From DATDRQ01 sp035291645 (GTDB lineage: Bacteria; Chloroflexota; Anaerolineae; Anaerolineales; UBA4823), in contig DATDRQ010000315.1 in assembly GCA_035291645.1 (NCBI GenBank), forward strand, positions 1 to 18,946: a stretch of DNA of 18,946 nucleotides, written 5' to 3'. Shown piece by piece: positions 1 to 7,281 of the stretch. A program made the position numbers and the translations under genes. The notes beneath the pieces were generated by a model. It saw nothing but the letters and a program-made list of their open reading frames with translations. It was not told where the DNA came from and ran no database searches. How positions within the stretch are numbered: position 1 is the first letter of the stretch; each line of letters begins with the position of its first letter.

Positions 1-399
1 GGCCGCTTTCACCGCCAAGGACCCGAGCAACCGCGAAGCCTTCATTGCGCATTGGAACAAGATCATTGCTGACCCGACTGTCATCATCAAGACTATCGTC
101 TCGGACGGGCAGGTGGTTGGCAGCGTCCTGAGCTACGAAGATGAGGGCAAACCGAAGTCAGCTACTGGATTGGAAAGGCATACTTGGGTAAGGGCATCGC
201 TACTTGGGCGCTCACAGAATTTCTGGCACAGGGCAATCCGGTGTGCCCCATATTTGCCCGCGTCGCCGAAGACAATCTCGGCTCACGCCGGGTCTTGAAA
301 AAGTGCGGGTTCAAGGTCATCGGCGAGTCGAAGGGGTTTGCCAACGCCCGCGGCGAGGAGATCGAGGAACTGCTTCTGGAACTGCAAGAAAACGCGTAG
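1..399 (+). pseudogene. GNAT family N-acetyltransferase, C-terminal part, frameshifted
   Basis: The 5' end lies outside the window. Reading from base 2 gives a GNAT-like stretch ending 'VVGSVLSYEDEGKP'. The protein then continues only in the frame beginning near base 157 as 'SYWIGKAYLGKGIATWALTE' and runs to a TAG at 397-399. Inserting one G after position 154 (CCG-GAA for CCGAA) would restore a continuous GKPEVSYWIGKAYLGKGIAT, the usual acetyl-CoA-binding motif A region. The tail 'ARVAEDNLGSRRVLKKCGFKVIGE' is the typical motif B of RimJ/RimL-type enzymes, which transfer acetyl groups to protein N-termini or small amines. The substrate cannot be told. The rest of the frame is intact on both sides of the lesion, so either a recent one-base deletion or an assembly error fits. 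No promoter is visible within the window. Confidence 0.75.
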
Positions 400-607
400 G
401 ACGAAAGGCGCTAATCGGGGTGCGCCGCCCAATACGGCGTGCAGTTGCTGGCGCTGCGCGCCGATCAATCCGGCTTAGGCGCAAGCGGGTCAATACTTTC
501 AACGACTCGGCCCAGCGCAGTACGCCCCAGCGGCCGGTGCGTGGCCGTTGGTTGCCCGGGCAGCGTTCCGTTCAAATAATTGGGAGGCAGGCCTTGCAGG
601 TGACTGG
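400..607. other. Intergenic stretch between two convergent genes
   Basis: I see no gene here. The gap separates the broken acetyltransferase (+) from the unrecognised protein gene (-), which both end into it. A 5-bp stem at 423-427/435-439 is too weak to call a terminator. The minus frame beyond the stop at 608 stays open for about 140 bases, but it has no start of its own. Confidence 0.5.
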
Positions 608-1342
608 CTACCGGTCCTGCCAAATCCTGTACAGCCAGGCCCTTTTTTGCTTGCCCTCCACCTGCAACACCCCCATCCGGCGCAGGCAGTAAGCCATCTT
701 CTGCGCCAGGCCGCGCGGCAGGCGCAGCTCCCGCGACAGATCCAGGGAAGTAAAAGGCTGCACCAGACTCTTTGGGATCAGGCTGCGAAAATCGCCGCCT
801 GACTCCAGCCGCAAGCTGTCCACAACCTCTAACAGTCGCCGGTCGCCGACGCTCCACCCCTTGCGCCGCCAGCTGCCTTTGCCGTCGTCTTGCCAGACCT
901 CTTCTTCCTGGGTGAGTAATACTTCCAGGGAAAAATTTGGATGGTTGACCAGATCCGGCAGGCTGACCAGTTCCTGGAAGAGATGTTCAACCCGCCCGTG
1001 TTTGGGTGAACGTCGCCGCGCGATCTGGCTCTGCCCATCGCCGGACATGCGCACGATCCACTTCTCCTGGGCGATTGGGTAAACCAGCCGGACCGGGTGC
1101 GCCTGGAGCAGGCAGGCTAGCTTCGGCTTTAGTTGGGAGAAATTGCGGGTCTGCAGCTCGATCAGCAGGTCCCCGCGCACGATGTCTACGATATAGCCGT
1201 CGATTGGCATTTCCAGGTGGTCGCCTTCCTGGCGGTACCAGTCTTTCAGGGCTGCGTGCAGCGACTTTTCCTGCAGCTGTCCGATAGCCCGGCTGCCCGG
1301 GGATTGTGCGGGTCTTTCTTGCGGCTCTCTGCCCATCTGCAT
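608..1342 (-). CDS. Uncharacterised protein: PD-(D/E)XK-like motif pattern and C-terminal winged-helix-like region
   Basis: 244 residues from the ATG at 1342. An in-frame ATG at 1402 lies upstream of the promoter found at 1352-1380 and adds 20 residues of poor character, so I prefer 1342 (or 1336). I do not recognise a named family. Visible: a helix 'LQEKSLHAALKDWY' (E25), then 'IDGYIVDIVRGDLLIELQT' with D53 and E62-x-Q64, followed by 'FSQLKPKLACLL' and the strand-like 'VRLVYPIAQEKWIV'. The order Glu / Asp / Glu-x-Gln on a beta hairpin resembles the catalytic core of PD-(D/E)XK nucleases. The last 50 residues (about 198-242: 'LDLSRELRLPRGLAQKMAYCLRRMGVLQVEG') read like a winged-helix DNA-binding domain with a terminal wing. 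Inference: a nuclease-like or DNA-binding protein. Activity is unproven, and the Lys of the usual motif is replaced by Gln. It is monocistronic, facing away from the kinase gene. Confidence 0.7.
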   Translation of the reverse strand: MQMGREPQERPAQSPGSRAIGQLQEKSLHAALKDWYRQEGDHLEMPIDGYIVDIVRGDLLIELQTRNFSQLKPKLACLLQAHPVRLVYPIAQEKWIVRMSGDGQSQIARRRSPKHGRVEHLFQELVSLPDLVNHPNFSLEVLLTQEEEVWQDDGKGSWRRKGWSVGDRRLLEVVDSLRLESGGDFRSLIPKSLVQPFTSLDLSRELRLPRGLAQKMAYCLRRMGVLQVEGKQKRAWLYRIWQDR

Positions 1343-1351
1343 AGTGTGCCA

Positions 1352-1380
1352 ATCATAAAACGGTCTGTGCGCTTGCGCAA
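1352..1380 (-). promoter_or_regulatory. Sigma-A-type promoter of the 608-1342 gene
   Basis: On the minus strand TTGCGC (1380-1375) is separated by exactly 17 bases from TATGAT (1357-1352). The ATG at 1342 begins 9 bases after the -10 box, so transcription would start only a few bases before it. The mRNA would be leaderless or nearly so. This decides the start codon against the ATG at 1402, which lies upstream of the -35 box. Confidence 0.6.
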
Positions 1381-1405
1381 GTGCTGGCCGGATAGACTGC
1401 ACGGC

Positions 1406-1557
1406 TTTCTTAAAGTCGGAAACTATAGCCAGCTGTCATTGCGAGACCGGCGTTCTTCGCCGGTCGAAGCAATCTACTCACCCAGATTGGGGATTGCTTC
1501 GCCGCCTCGTCAGGTCTCGGCGGCTCGCAAGGACAGCTATTTCTGACTTTGAGAAAA
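1406..1557. repeat. Palindromic intergenic repeat, copy 1 (MITE/REP-like)
   Basis: This is an imperfect palindrome of about 150 bp. The outer arms TTTCTTAAAGTC (1406-1417) and GACTTTGAGAAAA (1545-1557) are followed inward by GCTGTC-ATTGCGAG and its mirror CTCGCAA-GGACAGC. Inside lie a strong hairpin ACCGGCG-ttctt-CGCCGGT (1446-1464) and the pair GAAGCAATC (1466-1474) / GATTGCTTC (1492-1500). There is no open reading frame. The same building blocks (TTGCGAG, hairpin with a TTCTT loop, CGAAGCAATCT, its mirror, CTCGCAA) recur at 12562-12751, so this is a dispersed family and not a local terminator. Confidence 0.8.
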
Positions 1558-1776
1558 TCCTGGGATTGCCTGGCTGGTACAATTCGAACCATCAAAATTG
1601 TTAAGTTCTACCCAGTCCACCCGAAGATGAAGTATAAGTTAAGCGCGGTCTCTGAACTATGCGTTAGAATTCGGATATCGCCGGATCAAAAAAAGTAATC
1701 AGTTGCCGATCTGCCAGGATTTGTTTCCTGGTCCTGTCTTCAACGAATTGAGCGCTCCCAGCCCAAGCGCACCTGC
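1558..1776. other. Gap upstream of the hybrid kinase gene
   Basis: No gene is seen. It holds an A-rich run near 1688-1695 and a small perfect hairpin CCAGGA-tttgtt-TCCTGG (1714-1731) about 45 bases before the kinase ATG. I cannot identify a convincing -35/-10 pair; TAGAAT near 1665 has no good partner. The promoter of the kinase gene is presumably in this stretch. Confidence 0.4.
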
Positions 1777-4700
1777 ATGAACTGGCACCCATTCCTTGAT
1801 CTTTTCTCATCGTTCATTTTGCTGTTTGGGGCAGCCGGTCTCGCCGGCCGGACGCGTCGCGAGCAGCACGATGCGGAGCCGGTCGACCAGGAAGACGAAG
1901 CTCTCCGCCGCCAGCTCAAAGAGCTCACCATCCTGCACGCCATCGCCACCGCCGGCGCGGCCGCAAACGACGAAAATTCCCTGATCGAGCGTGCTACGCA
2001 GATCATCGGGGAGAACCTTTACCCGGACAACTTCGGCTTGCTGCTCCTGGACGAGCCCACCGGCATCCTGTGGTCCCACGTCTCTTACCGGGAGCGGGAT
2101 ACCATCCGGGGGATCAGCGCCCCAATCCCCCTCGGAAAGGGCATCTGCGGCATCGTCGCCGAGCGCGGGACGCCCTGGCGGGTGGATGATGTGAGTCTGG
2201 TGCCGGAGTACATCCGGGTCGATCCGTCTACTCTCTCAGAGTTGTGCGTACCGCTACGGGTGGGCGAGCGTGTGCTCGGCGTGGTGAACGCCGAGAGCGC
2301 CCACCTGGCGGCGTTCACCGAATCGGACGAACGTTTGCTGGCTACCCTGGCTGGCCAGCTGGCGACCGCCATCGATCGCCTGCGGGCCGAAGCCGCCGTT
2401 CGTTACCAGGCCAGCCAGCTGGCGATCCTGTCCGTGGCCAGCCAGGAGATCGTCGCCAGCCTGATCCCGGACCAGGTGTATGCCGCCACCCACCGGGCTG
2501 CCGCCCAGCTGATGCCAGTCCAAACCTTCCACATCGCCCTGGTCGATCCCCTCAGCCAACAGATCGAACCGGTGTATTCCGCTGGCCTCGCCGGGCAAGT
2601 TGCGAATGAATGGAATCCCAGGCAGAGCCAGCTATACTGGCGGGTGTTCAACACCGGCGAGCCCCTCCTCACAGAGGGGGTTTTATCGAGCGCTCTCCAA
2701 GATAAGGGCGGGTGTACACCTCCTGGGTCGAATTTGGCGGTCCCGCTGCGCCAGGGGAGCAGCATTCTCGGCATCCTGGTATGCTCGAGCGACAAGCCCA
2801 ACGCATATACTCGGGAAGACCTCCAGACCCTGATCACCCTGGCGAACCAGGCGGCCATTGCCATCGATAACGCCCGCTTGTTTGCCGAGACCGAGCGCCG
2901 CCTGAGCGAGATCACCTTCCTCAGCCAGATCATCGCCGTCACGGCCACCGAAAATGACCTGACCGCTGCGCTGAACCGCATCTGCGCCGAGCTGGCTGCT
3001 TTCTTCACGATGCCGGAGGTCAGCTTCGCTCTCTTCAATGCCGAGCTTACCGCGGCGCAGGTGATCGCTGAATACCATGCCCCGCATCGTTCCAGCCGCC
3101 TGGGTCATCTCATCCCGGTCATCGGCAGCCCGGCTATCACCCAGGTTCTTGAAGACGGTCGCCCATTGGTGGTCGCATCCCCAGCCAGCGGGCAGCCAGA
3201 TCCAGGCCTGGATCCGATTATTAAACGCCGGGGGATCAGCTCCCTCCTGCTGATGCCGATCATCTTCGCTGGAGAGGTAGTCGGCATCCTCGAGATCTCC
3301 GGCCAGCAGCCGTGTACCTACTCCTCACGAGAGGTCGAGCTGGTGGAGAAGGTCGCCAGCCAGGTTGGCCAGGTGTTGGAACGTCTGGGTCTCTTTGCCG
3401 CCACCCGCGAGCAGGCCGATCGTATGGCCCACCTGGCAGCCATCAGCGAGGGCCTGAACCGGCCGCTCAGCGTCGCCGAGGTGATTAAGGGCATCGGAGA
3501 AGGGGTAACAGCGCTCGGCAGGGCGGACCGGGCCTTGATCTGCGTGCGCCAGCCGGATGGCACTCTCTCGCTGGCCTGGTCGCACGGCCTTTCCGAGGAT
3601 TATCTCGCTCGCATTGCCGGTTGGGAGACGCACCATTCGCCTGGCATCCTGCTGTTCAGTGCCGAGCCGGTGCTGATCTCCGACCTGCTGGCGATTCCGG
3701 AGGGGTCAGGGATGCGCCAGCAGGGCGAGGCAGAGGGGTATCGGGCTTTCGCCGCCTGGCCCCTGGTCTATCAGGATGACGTCATCGCCGTTGTCGTCTG
3801 TTACTACGATCACCCGCACTCCGGTTCCGACGCGGAGCACGAAGTCATGCTGGCTTTTGCCCGCCAATCCGCCGTAGCGCTGCAGAACGCCCGCCTGTTC
3901 GAGGAGATCCAGCTGAACGCCAGCCGCGTCCAGCAGATCATCGATACCGTTCCGGAAGGCGTGCTCCTGCTGGATGAAGAAAAGCACGTATTGCTGGCGA
4001 ACCCGGTGGCCCAGGAGTACTTACAGGCCGCTCAGGCGGATCAGCGGGCAAATTTCCTGGCCCTTTTCGGGCTCCAGCGCCTGGATGAACTGCTCCGCCC
4101 GGATGCCGAGGTGCTGTGGCATGAATTAGAACTCGCCGGCCCACCTCGCCAGGTCTTCGAGCTTTCCACCCAGCCGCTCAGCGCCGGCGATCAGCCCGGT
4201 GGCTGGGTCGTCGTGTTGCGCGATGTCACCCAGGAGCGCGATAACCAGGCCCGCATCCAGATGCAGGAACGTCTGGCGACCGTCGGCCAGCTGGCTGCCG
4301 GTATCGCCCACGACTTCAATAACATCCTGGCGGCTATCATCGTCTATGCAGACCTGCTCAAGCGCGATACCAGCCTTGCTCCCGCCAGCCGGGAGCGCTT
4401 ATCTATCATCCAGGAGCAGGTCCAACGCGCCGCCAGCCTGATCCGCCAGATCCTGGATTTCAGCCGGCGTTCCGTGATGGAGCAGCTCACCCTGGACTTG
4501 CTGCCCTTTATCAAAGAGCTGGATAAGCTGCTCCGCCGCGTGCTTCCGGAAACCATCCGTTTGGAATTGACCTACCAGCCAGGAACCTACCGGGTGAACG
4601 CCGACCCGGCCAGGCTGCAGCAGGTCTTCATGAATCTGGCCGTCAACGCCCGCGATGCTTCGCCTGAAGGCGGCGTCTTGCGCTTCGAACTGGAACAGAT

Positions 4701-5406
4701 CGAGGTGAAGGATAATGTGGCTCCACCCTGCCCGGGGATCCCTGCCGGCGCCTGGGTGCGCATCTCGATCAAGGACAGCGGGGAGGGCATCCCCCCGGAG
4801 GTCATGCCGCACATTTTTGAACCCTTCTACTCCACAAAATCGGTCGGGCAAGGCACTGGCCTGGGTCTGGCGCAAGCTTACGGCATCATCAAGCAGCACG
4901 AAGGATATATCGATGCGCACAGCCAGCCCGGGGAAGGAACCGTTTTCCACATCTATTTGAGGACTCAGGAACAGGCCAGGGATGAAAACCGGGCGGAGGA
5001 GCCCGCCGGGGAGGCCATGGGCAACGGCGAGCGCCTGCTGCTGGTAGAAGACGATTTCTCGGCGCGCAGTGCCCTCCAGGAACTGCTCGAAACGTACAAT
5101 TACCAGGTATTGACCGCCGCCAACGGCCTCGAAGCTCTCCAGCTCGCCGAGCAGTACAGTGGGAGCATCGATTTGGTGGTGACCGACCTGGTCATGCCTG
5201 GGATGGGCGGCATCGCCCTATACCGCGAACTCCAGGAGCGCTGGCCTGTCACCCGGATCCTCTTCGTGACTGGCCATCCACTGCGCGAGAGCGATCGCGC
5301 CATTCTCGAAGACGGACAGGTCAACTGGCTCCAGAAGCCATTCTCGATCCTGACTTTTACCCAGACGCTCCGCAAGATCGTAAACGAAGACGGCCGCTCG
5401 GGTTGA
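1777..5406 (+). CDS. Hybrid sensor histidine kinase with four GAF domains, PAS and receiver
   Basis: 1209 residues. A short hydrophobic stretch at about 5-23 may anchor or tether the N-terminus. It is followed by four GAF-type sensor domains at about 43-200, 215-370, 380-545 and 552-712, each ending in the typical 'ATAIDRL / AIAIDNARLF / AVALQNARLF' helix. A PAS domain spans about 718-827 ('IIDTVPEGVLLLDEEKHVLLANP'). The HisKA H-box is 'GIAHDFNNIL' with phospho-acceptor H845. The ATPase domain shows N box 'NLAVNARDA', 'DSGEGIPP', 'FEPFYSTK' and 'GTGLGLAQAYGI'. A receiver domain runs from about 1086 to 1205 with acidic 'VEDD', phospho-acceptor D1137 ('VVTDLVMPGM') and K1187 ('QKPF'). All catalytic boxes look intact, so an active kinase with intramolecular phosphorelay is likely. 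No partner regulator or output gene is adjacent. No Shine-Dalgarno is visible before the ATG. The ligand is unknown. Confidence 0.93.
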   Translation: MNWHPFLDLFSSFILLFGAAGLAGRTRREQHDAEPVDQEDEALRRQLKELTILHAIATAGAAANDENSLIERATQIIGENLYPDNFGLLLLDEPTGILWSHVSYRERDTIRGISAPIPLGKGICGIVAERGTPWRVDDVSLVPEYIRVDPSTLSELCVPLRVGERVLGVVNAESAHLAAFTESDERLLATLAGQLATAIDRLRAEAAVRYQASQLAILSVASQEIVASLIPDQVYAATHRAAAQLMPVQTFHIALVDPLSQQIEPVYSAGLAGQVANEWNPRQSQLYWRVFNTGEPLLTEGVLSSALQDKGGCTPPGSNLAVPLRQGSSILGILVCSSDKPNAYTREDLQTLITLANQAAIAIDNARLFAETERRLSEITFLSQIIAVTATENDLTAALNRICAELAAFFTMPEVSFALFNAELTAAQVIAEYHAPHRSSRLGHLIPVIGSPAITQVLEDGRPLVVASPASGQPDPGLDPIIKRRGISSLLLMPIIFAGEVVGILEISGQQPCTYSSREVELVEKVASQVGQVLERLGLFAATREQADRMAHLAAISEGLNRPLSVAEVIKGIGEGVTALGRADRALICVRQPDGTLSLAWSHGLSEDYLARIAGWETHHSPGILLFSAEPVLISDLLAIPEGSGMRQQGEAEGYRAFAAWPLVYQDDVIAVVVCYYDHPHSGSDAEHEVMLAFARQSAVALQNARLFEEIQLNASRVQQIIDTVPEGVLLLDEEKHVLLANPVAQEYLQAAQADQRANFLALFGLQRLDELLRPDAEVLWHELELAGPPRQVFELSTQPLSAGDQPGGWVVVLRDVTQERDNQARIQMQERLATVGQLAAGIAHDFNNILAAIIVYADLLKRDTSLAPASRERLSIIQEQVQRAASLIRQILDFSRRSVMEQLTLDLLPFIKELDKLLRRVLPETIRLELTYQPGTYRVNADPARLQQVFMNLAVNARDASPEGGVLRFELEQIEVKDNVAPPCPGIPAGAWVRISIKDSGEGIPPEVMPHIFEPFYSTKSVGQGTGLGLAQAYGIIKQHEGYIDAHSQPGEGTVFHIYLRTQEQARDENRAEEPAGEAMGNGERLLLVEDDFSARSALQELLETYNYQVLTAANGLEALQLAEQYSGSIDLVVTDLVMPGMGGIALYRELQERWPVTRILFVTGHPLRESDRAILEDGQVNWLQKPFSILTFTQTLRKIVNEDGRSG

Positions 5407-5439
5407 TTGGCTCGCCCCGTGCGGTTTGGTCCAGCCTCC

Positions 5440-5459
5440 CGGCTCCCGCCCTGGAGCCG
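5440..5459. terminator. Possible bidirectional terminator hairpin between convergent genes
   Basis: CGGCTCC-cgccct-GGAGCCG forms a perfect 7-bp stem with a 6-base loop in the 54-bp gap between the kinase stop and the recO stop. There is no T tract on either side, so it may only slow RNA polymerase or help Rho-dependent termination. Confidence 0.35.
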
Positions 5460-5460
5460 C

Positions 5461-6243
5461 TCACACTTCGCTGTGGGTAGGGGGTTTCTCTTGGACCTGG
5501 CGAATGAACGCCGGGGTGTTGAGGCCGCGCTCCAGGATATAGGTCACGTAGCGCTGCACCAGTCGTTCCATCCGGAGGTTCTCCTCGGCGGTTGGCCGGG
5601 CGCGGGCGGCTTCGGTGAAGGAGCTGCGCTGGAAATGGCGCAGGAAGCGCAGCTCGTTTACCGTGACCGGGAGTCCCTCGGGACTGCGCGCCCCACACTT
5701 CGGGCAGAGCACTCCGCCTTCTGTGATCGAGAAGAACTGGTCGACCGGCTGGATGGCCTCTCCACATTTCACGCAGGTAAACAACTGCGGGCGGTAGCCG
5801 AGCAGGTCCAGCAGGCGGATCTCGTAGTAGCGCACGACCAGCGCGGCATCCAGCCCGTGATTCAACCGCGCCAGGGAGTCGGTGAGCAGGCGGTAGAGGG
5901 CCTGGTTTTCATCCTCTTCGTAAGTGAACCGATCCAGCAGCTCGACCATGTAGGCCGCGTAGCTCAGCCGCAGCAGGTCCTCCCGCATCGGGAGGTACGC
6001 CTCGACTGTATCCGCCTGGGTGACGATCAAAAGGTCGCGGCCGCGCGCCAGTAACAGGATGGCGCGCGTGAAAGGCTCCAGGTGTCCGGCTTTGCGCGAG
6101 CGCATCTTGCGCACCCCTTTGGCGATCGCCCGCACCTTGCCCAGCTCGCGTGAATACAGCCACAACAGCCGGTCCGCCTCGCCCCAATCGCTGTGGCGCA
6201 GGATCACCGCTTCGGTGCGGAAGGAACGCTCTCGAGCAGGCAT
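5461..6243 (-). CDS. recO: DNA repair protein RecO
   Basis: 260 residues. RecO works with RecR in the RecF pathway to load RecA on SSB-coated single-stranded DNA and to anneal strands. The N-terminal OB-fold signature 'SFRTEAVILRHSDWGEADRLLWLYSRELGKVRAIAKGVRKMRSRKAGHLEPF' is very typical. A zinc-ribbon is complete: C157-V-K-C160 and C180-P-K-C183. Length is normal for the family. A GTG at 6261 would add 'MHYNEA', but a perfect TATAAT sits inside that extension, so the ATG at 6243 is the likely start, on a leaderless transcript. The gene is divergent from rplI. Confidence 0.93.
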   Translation of the reverse strand: MPARERSFRTEAVILRHSDWGEADRLLWLYSRELGKVRAIAKGVRKMRSRKAGHLEPFTRAILLLARGRDLLIVTQADTVEAYLPMREDLLRLSYAAYMVELLDRFTYEEDENQALYRLLTDSLARLNHGLDAALVVRYYEIRLLDLLGYRPQLFTCVKCGEAIQPVDQFFSITEGGVLCPKCGARSPEGLPVTVNELRFLRHFQRSSFTEAARARPTAEENLRMERLVQRYVTYILERGLNTPAFIRQVQEKPPTHSEV

Positions 6244-6249
6244 GGCTTC

Positions 6250-6255
6250 ATTATA
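6250..6255 (-). promoter_or_regulatory. -10 box of recO (leaderless)
   Basis: Perfect TATAAT on the minus strand (6255 to 6250), 6 bases before the recO ATG at 6243. The expected transcription start falls on or next to the A of ATG. No clear -35 hexamer stands at the right distance (ATCCAG at 17 bp). Confidence 0.6.
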
Positions 6256-6337
6256 ATGCACCTTCCTCGCGGCTGGATTCCGATCGCCGGGTGCGGGATA
6301 GTCATGGAAGGCGCTTGCTGGCTGCCAGATCTGATCG

Positions 6338-6366
6338 TTGACGCCCCTTCGGCCATCTGGTAAAAT
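6338..6366 (+). promoter_or_regulatory. Strong sigma-A promoter of rplI with extended -10
   Basis: TTGACG (6338-6343), a 17-base spacer, then TAAAAT (6361-6366) preceded by TGG (6358-6360), i.e. an extended -10. Transcription would begin near 6373, giving rplI a leader of about 95 bases. The TTG inside the -35 box is not a translation start. Confidence 0.75.
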
Positions 6367-6372
6367 CCCCCT

Positions 6373-6466
6373 GCCCGGAGCGTTGTACCCTTCGCCCGGG
6401 CGAATTCATGTGCGCCGGGTCCACCAAATGCCGGGCGTGAAAACCAGACGAAAGGGCTTGTGCAAG
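6373..6466 (+). promoter_or_regulatory. Structured rplI leader with overlapping hairpins and a 10-codon ORF
   Basis: GCCCGG (6373-6378) can pair with CCGGGC (6396-6401). The second arm can instead pair downstream as CCCGGGCG (6395-6402) with CGCCGGG (6413-6419, one bulge), so the two stems exclude each other. A mini ORF, ATG at 6408 to TGA at 6440 (MCAGSTKCRA), covers part of this. Regulation of rplI by this leader is inference; no known bL9 leader motif is recognised. Confidence 0.3.
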
Positions 6467-7090
6467 ATGAAAGTTCTGTTGATTAAGGACGTCTATAAGT
6501 TAGGCCGCGCCGGCGACGTCAAGCGGGTCGCGGATGGCTACGGGCGCAACTACTTGCTCCCCCAGGGGCTGGCCGTCCTGGCGACCCCGGGCGCCTTGAA
6601 GCAGGCGGAATTTATCAAGAACCAGGCAGAGACGCAGCGCCACGCCCTCAACCAGGAGTTGGGCGGCGTCGCCGACCGCATCAATGGACTGGTCCTGACC
6701 TTCCCGGTGCGCGCCAGCGAAACGGGCAAGCTGTATGGCTCTATTTCGGCCCAGATGATCGCCGAAGCCCTCAGCCAGAAAGCTGGCGTAGAGGTCAACC
6801 GGCGCCAGATGGATATCGAGCCGCTGCGCACCCTGGGCGAGTACCAGGTCCCCATCCGTTTGACGGTCGACCTCATCCCACAGGTCAGCGTGATCGTCCA
6901 CCGCGAGGGAGAGAGCCCCACCCTGCTTGCAGCCGGAGCGGAAGCTGAACAGGTGGCGGAGATCGAAGAGATCGAGGAGATCGAGGAGATCGAGGAGTTC
7001 GAGGAGATCGAAGAGTTCGAGGAGCTGGAAGAGCAGCTCGAAGAATTAGAAGCCGAAGAGGGCAGCCCGGCAGAGCCGGCCGACGCCTAG
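6467..7090 (+). CDS. rplI: 50S ribosomal protein bL9 with acidic C-terminal extension
   Basis: 207 residues; the family is usually about 150. bL9 binds 23S rRNA near the L1 stalk and helps maintain reading frame. The start 'MKVLLIKDVYKLGRAGDVKRVADGYGRNYLLPQGLAVLAT' is the classic N-domain and linker, which fixes the ATG at 6467; AAAGGG ends 10 bases upstream. The C-domain ends at about residue 149. Residues 150-207 are extra: a Glu-rich tail with a three-residue period (IEE/FEE/LEE, about 166-193) encoded by near-perfect repeats of GAGATCGAG. Upstream in-frame codons back to 6338 are leader, since they overlap the promoter. The usual partners rpsF, ssb and rpsR are not adjacent here. Confidence 0.93.
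   Translation: MKVLLIKDVYKLGRAGDVKRVADGYGRNYLLPQGLAVLATPGALKQAEFIKNQAETQRHALNQELGGVADRINGLVLTFPVRASETGKLYGSISAQMIAEALSQKAGVEVNRRQMDIEPLRTLGEYQVPIRLTVDLIPQVSVIVHREGESPTLLAAGAEAEQVAEIEEIEEIEEIEEFEEIEEFEELEEQLEELEAEEGSPAEPADA
6959..7051 (+). repeat. Coding microsatellite-like repeat (GAGATCGAG units) in rplI
   Basis: Successive 9-base units of the form GA[AG]GAG[AT]TCGA[AG]GAG encode alternating Ile/Phe-Glu-Glu triplets. The near identity of units at DNA level suggests expansion by slippage or unequal exchange. Length may vary between strains. Confidence 0.75.
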
Positions 7091-7212
7091 TCGCCTGTTG
7101 TCCGGGATTGGGTTTCGCCACAGCTTCAGTGAGCCTTGCGGTCTGAATTTATCGGCGAAGCCCCAAGTCCAGCCCGTTCATGATCTGGACGAGACCGACC
7201 TGCTCGCGATCC

Positions 7213-7246
7213 CCGGCCTGGATGCAGCCCCTGGCTGCCAGGCCGG
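7213..7246 (+). terminator. Hairpin downstream of rplI, probable terminator
   Basis: A perfect 9-bp stem CCGGCCTGG (7213-7221) / CCAGGCCGG (7238-7246) encloses a second stem CAGCC-cct-GGCTG (7225-7237). It is followed by a moderately T-rich TCTTCACTTATT. It lies about 120 bases past the rplI stop and 35 bases before the next gene. The T tract is broken, so termination may be partial. Confidence 0.5.
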
Positions 7247-7281
7247 TCTTCACTTATTGAGCGAGAATTTGCGGTGCGGAA

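Noticed and set aside
465..857. 130-codon minus-strand frame overlapping the unrecognised protein gene
   Set aside because: Another frame of the same gene; its product is compositionally biased, and the 608-1342 frame has the promoter and domain-like features.
1446..1464. ACCGGCG hairpin as a terminator
   Set aside because: It is a module of the palindromic repeat, between divergent genes, with no T tract after it.
1570..1605. TTCGAACC motif resembling the T-arm of a tRNA on the minus strand
   Set aside because: The flanking 5-base segments do not pair, and no acceptor, D or anticodon arm can be placed around it.
6959..7051. GAGATCGAG repeats considered as a non-coding tandem array
   Set aside because: They stay in frame within rplI, keep a protein pattern and end at its normal stop region.
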